Below, in pieces: positions 1 to 3,590 of a DNA stretch of 5,191 bases. Under the pieces are notes generated by a model. That model worked only from the letters and a program-made list of their open reading frames with translations, ran no database searches and was not told where the DNA came from. The stretch lies in assembly GCA_937996765.1 (NCBI GenBank), contig CALKUG010000308.1, forward strand, positions 1 to 5,191, written 5' to 3'. The position numbers were made by a program, and so were the translations under genes. The stretch's first letter is position 1, and each line of letters starts with the position of its first letter. This DNA comes from an uncultured Ignavibacteria bacterium. Lineage in GTDB: Bacteria; Bacteroidota; Ignavibacteria; Ignavibacteriales; Ignavibacteriaceae.

Positions 1-176
1 ATTAAATAGACCTCTGCACCACGTAAATCCTCATGGTATTTGCACCAAATTTCTCCGTCACTAAAAGTACGAAGCTCGGCTCTGCCCAAACTCAAATATA
101 AGTGTGAGGCAATATGCTCGGCTAATGTTCGGTTTGAACTACCGGAGAAAATAACTAATTTATTATTTGCAGACAT
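1..176 (-). CDS. prs: Ribose-phosphate pyrophosphokinase (PRPP synthase), N-terminal part only
   Basis: Known role: this cytoplasmic enzyme transfers pyrophosphate from ATP to ribose 5-phosphate, giving PRPP for purine, pyrimidine, His, Trp and NAD synthesis. Only the first 58 codons are inside the window; the rest lies beyond the left edge. Seen: the protein starts MSANNKLVIFSGSSNRTLAE, matching the family's N-terminal 'FSG-S/N-SN..LA..IA' segment. The conserved RTFSDGEI lies at residues 36-43, with Phe38, Asp40 and Glu42 at the positions that line the nucleotide-binding interface between subunits in characterised PRPP synthases. LRGAEVYL at 51-58 matches the usual 'RG-x-DV-F/Y-I' strand. 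The ATG is preceded by a TAGGAT Shine-Dalgarno with suitable spacing (complement of about 182-187). The gene starts 22 bases after the ychF stop on the same strand, so co-transcription is likely. The catalytic PRPP loop is outside the window, so intactness cannot be judged. Confidence 0.93.
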   Translation of the reverse strand, partial: MSANNKLVIFSGSSNRTLAEHIASHLYLSLGRAELRTFSDGEIWCKYHEDLRGAEVYL

Positions 177-198
177 AGTTAATCCTATTAACTCAAGG

Positions 199-1308
199 CT
201 AAACGTTAAATCTAAAAAACATTACATCCCCATCTTGTACCACATACTCTTTACCCTCAACCCTGAGTTTTCCCTGTTCTTTTATTTTTGCTTCGGAACC
301 CAGGGAGAATAAATCTTCGCAATGATATACTTCGGCTCTAATAAATCCTCGTTCAAAATCGGTGTGTATTACACCTGCTGTTTGAGGAGCTTTCATGCCG
401 GATTCAAATGTCCATGCGCGTACTTCTTTTTCACCCGCGGTAAAAAAGGTTCTGAGATCGAGCGAATGGTAACCTGCTCTGATAAGTTTATCGAGTCCGG
501 ATTCTTCAATGCCAACATCGGCAAGGAACAAAGCGCGTTCTTCAGCGTCGTCGAGTTTAGCTATTTCCGATTCGAGTTGTGCGCACACCATAATTACTTC
601 TGAACCATTTTGTTCAGCATATTTTTTTACGGTTTCTACATAAGCGTTTCCGGAAACCACAGAAGCTTCATCAACATTACAGCAGTAAATTTGATTTTTA
701 GCAGTTATAAGGTGAAGGTCCTGAATGAGAGCTTTTTGTTCTGGTGATAGTGCAAGACTGCGTGCGGGTTTACCGGCTTCAAGAGCTTTTATGAGTAGCT
801 GTAGAATCGGCTCAGTTGCCTTAGCTTGTTCAGAGATTTTTTTATCTTGTGATTTAATTAGCTTCGGCATAGAGTTCATACGTTTTTCAACAGTTTCCAA
901 ATCAGCCAAGGCCAACTCAAACTCTACTGTTTCAATGTCATCCACAGGGTCAATTTTGCCGTGAACATGCACAATGTCGTTATTATCAAAACAGCGAACA
1001 ACATGAATTATTGCGCCTACCTGGCGAATATGACCAAGAAACTGATTCCCAAGCCCCTCACCTTTAGATGCACCGCGAACCAATCCGGCAATATCTACAA
1101 ATTCTGTTACAGTTGGAATAAGACTTTTTGGATTAAATAACTCCGCAATGCGTTTTAGACGATTATCGGGAACGGCAACCAAGCCCACATTGGGTTCTAT
1201 CGTGCAAAATGGATAGTTTGCTGCCTCGGCAGGTGCCGAAGTTAAAGCTGAAAAAAGTGTAGATTTACCAACATTTGGTAATCCGACAATGCCACAGTTT
1301 AATTGCAT
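199..1308 (-). CDS. ychF: YchF/OLA1-family P-loop ATPase (redox-regulated, ribosome-associated)
   Basis: Full-length protein of 369 residues (the E. coli homologue has 363). Seen: Walker A/G1 GLPNVGKST at residues 9-17; switch II/G3 DIAGLVRGASKGEGLGNQF from residue 72; an inserted helical region at about 120-200; and a C-terminal TGS domain at about 283-366 ending DGDVMFFRFNV. The G4 position reads NVDE (211-214) instead of the canonical NKxD. This NxxE form is the YchF hallmark and explains why the family prefers ATP to GTP. Leu76 in DIAGL sits where classical GTPases carry the catalytic Gln, as in the HAS-GTPase group. Known: YchF binds the 70S ribosome and affects start selection and oxidative-stress responses. 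The start ATG gives the exact family N-terminus (MQLNCGIVGLPNVGKST). A purine-rich AAGGAAA lies about 10 bases upstream, slightly far for a Shine-Dalgarno. It is the first gene of a likely ychF-prs transcript. Confidence 0.97.
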   Translation of the reverse strand: MQLNCGIVGLPNVGKSTLFSALTSAPAEAANYPFCTIEPNVGLVAVPDNRLKRIAELFNPKSLIPTVTEFVDIAGLVRGASKGEGLGNQFLGHIRQVGAIIHVVRCFDNNDIVHVHGKIDPVDDIETVEFELALADLETVEKRMNSMPKLIKSQDKKISEQAKATEPILQLLIKALEAGKPARSLALSPEQKALIQDLHLITAKNQIYCCNVDEASVVSGNAYVETVKKYAEQNGSEVIMVCAQLESEIAKLDDAEERALFLADVGIEESGLDKLIRAGYHSLDLRTFFTAGEKEVRAWTFESGMKAPQTAGVIHTDFERGFIRAEVYHCEDLFSLGSEAKIKEQGKLRVEGKEYVVQDGDVMFFRFNV

Positions 1309-1361
1309 TGGGGTGTATTTCCTTGGTCTGAGTTATTTAAATAATATTTGAGTATAACCTA

Positions 1362-1369
1362 CAAATGTA
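1362..1369 (-). promoter_or_regulatory. Possible -7 promoter element for ychF-prs
   Basis: The complement reads TACATTTG, an exact fit to the Bacteroidota -7 box TAnnTTTG. It lies 53 bases upstream of the ychF ATG, so the 5' leader would be about 45-50 bases. No good TTTG (-33) box is found 19-21 bases further upstream; the sequence there is only TGCG/GCGT. The call therefore rests on one box. The rest of the 169-base divergent region (1309-1477) is AT-rich. On the plus strand it has only a near match, TACATTTC at 1438-1445, 32 bases before the nuclease ATG. Confidence 0.4.
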
Positions 1370-1477
1370 CGAAAAATTAGCTGAAGGAACGCATTAAAAC
1401 ATTCTTGTCTTTATGATGTTTTTAGGTTCTTATCTATTACATTTCTGTTCAGTGTTTGTCATAATTATGAAGAAAAA

Positions 1478-2620
1478 ATGAAATGTAAACTCTTCCCGTT
1501 TTTTGCCGGTTTATTTTTGGTTATTCTTTTTGGCGGTTGGGGTAACGTTGGCCACAAGATTATAAATCGAACAACAGTTCAAGCTTTTCCTAAGGAAATG
1601 AAACAATTTGTTGTTTGGAAGGATTCACTGGAAAAACATGCCTCCGACCCCGATTACCGAAAAGGTAGCGACCCCACCGAAGGTTACAAACATTACATTG
1701 ATATAGATAATTTTGCGGGATTTATTAATAAAGGCAGAATTCCTGAAACACTGGATTCACTTATTGCTCAATATGGTAGTTCTTTTGTTGAAGACCAAGG
1801 TATTTTACCTTATGCAATCCTAAACACACTTGAAAATCTTACTAATGCGTTCAAAAAAAAGGACTGGCAGTTAGCAATAATCCTCGCTTCTGATTTGGGG
1901 CATTATGTAGGTGATTCACATATGCCTTTACATATAACAGCTAACTATGATGGGCAATTATCAGGACAAAACGGAATACACTCCCGTTATGAATCCACTA
2001 TGATTGGGAAATTTTCGTCAGAGATTGTATTTGTTCCTGATACAGCCGAATACATTGCAGATACCCGTCGATTTGTTTTTGATATGATTTACAGGAATTA
2101 TGAGTATGTAGATTCGTTACTCTATGCAGATAGTTTAGCTAAAAAGCTTGCAGGCGGTAGCACATCCAGTAATACCTATTACACCAATTTGTGGAACCAA
2201 ACTAAGGGCTTCACCAATGTACTTTTCAAAAAAGCTACAGAAAAATTAGCAGTCTTAATATACACAGCTTGGGTGGATGCCGGTCGCCCTGATTTGGCAA
2301 CAGCTACTGAGTTTTTCCCCGTTAATAAAGATATGGGGGTAAGATTGTACGATTGCTATCCCAATCCCTATAATCCCACAACCAAAATCAGGTTTATAAT
2401 TCCCGAAAATATCAATACCGATGGCGTTTCTACTGTTGCAGTTAATGTTTATAGTTTGGATGGAAGTAAAGTTGCAACTTTGCTCGATGAACAGAAAACA
2501 TCGGGGTACTACGAAACAGAATTTGATTCATCTCAATACGGTTGTTCATCGGGGGTGTATATCGTTCAGCTGAGTGTGAATTCAAAAAATTACACTAAAA
2601 AAATGCTTTTGATGAAATAA
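1478..2620 (+). CDS. Secreted S1/P1-type zinc nuclease with C-terminal type IX secretion sorting domain
   Basis: The protein has 380 residues. An export signal covers residues 1-20 (Lys-containing start, hydrophobic core LFPFFAGLFLVILFGG) and cleavage would expose Trp21. In S1/P1 nucleases the N-terminal Trp amino group and carbonyl bind zinc. Seen, using P1 nuclease spacing: Trp21 (W1), His26 (H6), Asp57 (D45), His72 in KHYIDID (H60), His142 and Asp146 in LGHYVGD (H116, D120), His152 in MPLHI (H126), His168 and Glu172 in GIHSRYE (H149, D153). All nine trinuclear-zinc ligands are present, the last as Glu instead of Asp. Residues from about 288 to 380 form a beta-sandwich sorting domain (YPNPYNPTTKI at 294-304, SGVYIVQL, final KKMLLMK). 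This domain implies transport over the outer membrane by the type IX system and removal or anchoring by its sortase-like protease. Likely role: extracellular breakdown of single-stranded DNA or RNA for phosphate and nucleosides. A phospholipase C-like activity is a less likely alternative in this fold. The gene is monocistronic. A weak GAAG precedes the ATG. Confidence 0.9.
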   Translation: MKCKLFPFFAGLFLVILFGGWGNVGHKIINRTTVQAFPKEMKQFVVWKDSLEKHASDPDYRKGSDPTEGYKHYIDIDNFAGFINKGRIPETLDSLIAQYGSSFVEDQGILPYAILNTLENLTNAFKKKDWQLAIILASDLGHYVGDSHMPLHITANYDGQLSGQNGIHSRYESTMIGKFSSEIVFVPDTAEYIADTRRFVFDMIYRNYEYVDSLLYADSLAKKLAGGSTSSNTYYTNLWNQTKGFTNVLFKKATEKLAVLIYTAWVDAGRPDLATATEFFPVNKDMGVRLYDCYPNPYNPTTKIRFIIPENINTDGVSTVAVNVYSLDGSKVATLLDEQKTSGYYETEFDSSQYGCSSGVYIVQLSVNSKNYTKKMLLMK

Positions 2621-2678
2621 AAATCTCATCCCAAACCCTACATACTCCGCCACACAGTTCCGTCAAAAATGTTTTTGC

Positions 2679-3170
2679 TTACTCAAAAGTTTCAATAACT
2701 TTAATCATAATGCGGGCGCAGGCTTCAGCATCTGAGCCGGCTTCGTGGTGGTTAAGGGGAATGTCGAAATGTTTAGATACTTTATCTAAAGAAGCCTTTT
2801 GAAGTTTGAATACCTTCCGTGAAAGAATAACCGTACACTCAAATTTTTGCTCGGGTTTAGGAATATTGTAATACTCACAAAGGGCGTAAAGTACTCTTTT
2901 ATCAAACGATGCATTATGTGCTACAAAAAAGTCGGCTCTCTCAAAGTAGGGTGCAATTGTAGGCCAAAGTTTATCAAATGTGGGTTTATTTTTAACATCG
3001 CTTGGATAAATATGGTGAACCCAAGAAAAATCAAACTGCATTGTGGGAGGTTTTATTAGGAATGCATCTCGATAAATTATATTTCCGTCTTCAACAAATG
3101 CCAACCCAATTGCACATGCACTGGTATCGTACTTATTAGCGGTCTCAAAATCTATCGCGAGAAACTTCAT
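2679..3170 (-). CDS. Small DnaQ-like DEDDh 3'-5' exonuclease
   Basis: Protein of 163 residues, essentially one exonuclease domain. Seen: Exo I motif AIDFETA with metal ligands Asp7 and Glu9; Exo II FFVAHNASFDKRVL with Asp90; Exo III HHEAGSDAEACA with His142 as general base and Asp147, five residues apart as in DEDDh members. This is the fold of the DNA polymerase III proofreading subunit, and the enzyme would remove nucleotides from DNA 3' ends using two metal ions. There is no BRCT, UvrC-like or polymerase domain, so it is a stand-alone enzyme. Homologues are often annotated 'DNA polymerase III subunit epsilon' or '3'-5' exonuclease', but whether it binds the replicative polymerase cannot be told from the sequence. 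The start is set by MKFLAIDFET, which reaches Exo I at once. No Shine-Dalgarno is visible (upstream: AAGAAAAACTAAGT). A terminator hairpin ends about 20 bases upstream of the ATG, leaving little room for a promoter. The gene converges on the nuclease gene, 58 bases between stops. Confidence 0.92.
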   Translation of the reverse strand: MKFLAIDFETANKYDTSACAIGLAFVEDGNIIYRDAFLIKPPTMQFDFSWVHHIYPSDVKNKPTFDKLWPTIAPYFERADFFVAHNASFDKRVLYALCEYYNIPKPEQKFECTVILSRKVFKLQKASLDKVSKHFDIPLNHHEAGSDAEACARIMIKVIETFE

Positions 3171-3190
3171 ACTTAGTTTTTCTTAATAAT

Positions 3191-3221
3191 AAAAAAAGCC
3201 CGACAAAATTAATCGGGCTTT
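3191..3221 (-). terminator. Intrinsic terminator downstream of tRNA-Thr
   Basis: A perfect 9-bp stem, AAAGCCCGA (3195-3203) with TCGGGCTTT (3213-3221), encloses a 9-base loop. Read on the minus strand, the stem is followed at once by seven T residues (3197-3191), partly overlapping the stem base. It begins 5 bases after the tRNA 3' end, so it most likely ends the tRNA transcript. Read on the plus strand it lacks a T tract. It also lies directly in front of the exonuclease gene. Confidence 0.88.
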
Positions 3222-3226
3222 AAAAG

Positions 3227-3299
3227 AGCCGGCGGAGGGACTCGAACCTCCGACCTGCTGATTACAAATCAGCTGCTCTACCAACTGAGCTACGCCGGC
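3227..3299 (-). tRNA. tRNA-Thr (anticodon UGU)
   Basis: A full cloverleaf of 73 bases reads on the minus strand. Acceptor stem GCCGGCG/CGCCGGC; D stem GCTC/GAGC with loop AGTTGGTA; anticodon stem GCTGA/TCAGC with loop TTTGTAA, placing TGT at 3266-3264; variable loop AGGTC; T loop TTCGAGT. The discriminator base is U and no CCA is encoded, so the 3' CCA must be added by nucleotidyltransferase. The T stem (GGAGG with CCCTC) holds an A51-C63 mismatch (plus-strand positions 3249 and 3237) and a G50-U64 wobble. UGU reads ACA and, through wobble or modification, other Thr codons. The tRNA has its own promoter upstream and a terminator downstream, so it appears to be a single-gene unit. Confidence 0.97.
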
Positions 3300-3317
3300 T
3301 TTTTATATTTCGAATTC

Positions 3318-3349
3318 CAAATATAGCGGTACGGGTTCAATTTTGCAAA
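3318..3349 (-). promoter_or_regulatory. Bacteroidota-type promoter of tRNA-Thr
   Basis: On the minus strand a -33 TTTG (3349-3346) is followed by exactly 20 bases and then TATATTTG (3325-3318), a full match to the Bacteroidota housekeeping pattern TTTG ... TAnnTTTG. Transcription would start a few bases further on, giving a leader of roughly 10-15 bases before the mature tRNA 5' end at 3299. The position, strand and spacing all agree with use for the tRNA. Confidence 0.75.
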
Positions 3350-3410
3350 TCCATTTTCAATACCCCCATTTTAAATAATTAAACGGCGCAAGAATAAATA
3401 ATTGTTAAGT

Positions 3411-3440
3411 AGTTGCTTATTATTGGTAATTTAAGCAACT
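3411..3440. repeat. Perfect 9-bp inverted repeat in front of the kinase leader
   Basis: AGTTGCTTA (3411-3419) and TAAGCAACT (3432-3440) are perfect reverse complements separated by 12 AT-rich bases. Neither strand has a T tract after it, so it is a poor terminator. Its right arm abuts TTGACA (3440-3445), a perfect sigma-70 -35 hexamer, but no good -10 box follows at 16-18 bases. Possible readings are a dimeric regulator's operator or simply a stem. The surrounding bases 3350-3410 are AT-rich with no recognisable site. Confidence 0.5.
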
Positions 3441-3496
3441 TGACATTGAAAATCTGATAAAATGAGATTATATCGGGTTTTTAGAGCTGAAAGCGT

Positions 3497-3581
3497 AGCC
3501 ATTTAAGGGTAAATGGTTGAAGTTAATTAAGTAAGTTACCTTATTGTTTAATTCGTAACGGCCTTCGCCAAAAGCGGGGCC
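3497..3581 (+). promoter_or_regulatory. Structured 5' leader of the histidine kinase gene (candidate cis-regulatory RNA)
   Basis: Three helices can be drawn by eye. Hairpin A: AGCCATTTA (3497-3505) with TAAATGGTT (3510-3518), nine pairs including one G-U, loop AGGG. Stem B: GTTAC (3535-3539) with GTAAC (3555-3559). Hairpin C stacks directly on B: GGCC-T-TCGC (3560-3568) with GCGG-GGCC (3574-3581), eight pairs with one bulged T and loop CAAAA. Hairpin C stops one base before the AGGG ribosome binding site. The segment 3555-3587 is clearly richer in G+C than the flanks. I do not recognise a known riboswitch class; it lacks the conserved cores of the c-di-GMP, TPP, cobalamin and fluoride classes as I know them. 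Regulation of kinase translation is inferred from position only. Confidence 0.4.
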
Positions 3582-3585
3582 AGGG
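3582..3585 (+). promoter_or_regulatory. Ribosome binding site of the kinase gene
   Basis: AGGG lies 5 bases before the ATG at 3591 and directly after hairpin C (3560-3581). It supports ATG 3591 over the adjacent in-frame TTG at 3588. The frame is closed by a stop at 3549-3551, so no longer protein is possible beyond a few codons. Confidence 0.65.
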
Positions 3586-3590
3586 TCTTG

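Noticed and set aside
40..964. Plus-strand open frames at 40-312, 322-603 and 725-964
   Set aside because: They lie antisense to prs and ychF, whose protein motifs are unmistakable. Their translations show no family motifs.
840..1308. YchF NVDE in place of NKxD as a degenerate or inactivated G4 motif
   Set aside because: NxxE is the normal state of the YchF/OLA1 family and accounts for ATP preference; it is not damage.
2664..2677. Palindrome CAAAAATGTTTTTG between the convergent nuclease and exonuclease genes as a bidirectional terminator
   Set aside because: The stem is A-T only apart from its end pairs, the loop is minimal, and neither direction has a clean T tract after it. The 58-base gap has no convincing terminator.
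2847..3059. Plus-strand frame of 70 codons
   Set aside because: It is antisense to the DEDDh exonuclease and has no recognisable domain or ribosome binding site.
3373..3403. Direct repeat AAATAATT at 3373-3380 and 3396-3403 as binding sites
   Set aside because: Eight A/T-only bases repeated in an AT-rich intergenic stretch are expected by chance.
3440..3468. TTGACA at 3440-3445 as a sigma-70 -35 box for the kinase
   Set aside because: At 16-18 bases downstream the sequence reads ATGAGA/TGAGAT/GAGATT, a poor -10. The window's clearest promoter uses the TTTG/TAnnTTTG grammar instead.
3588..3590. TTG as the kinase start codon
   Set aside because: It is in frame and adjacent to ATG 3591, but spacing from AGGG would be only 2 bases. 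ATG with 5 bases fits better.
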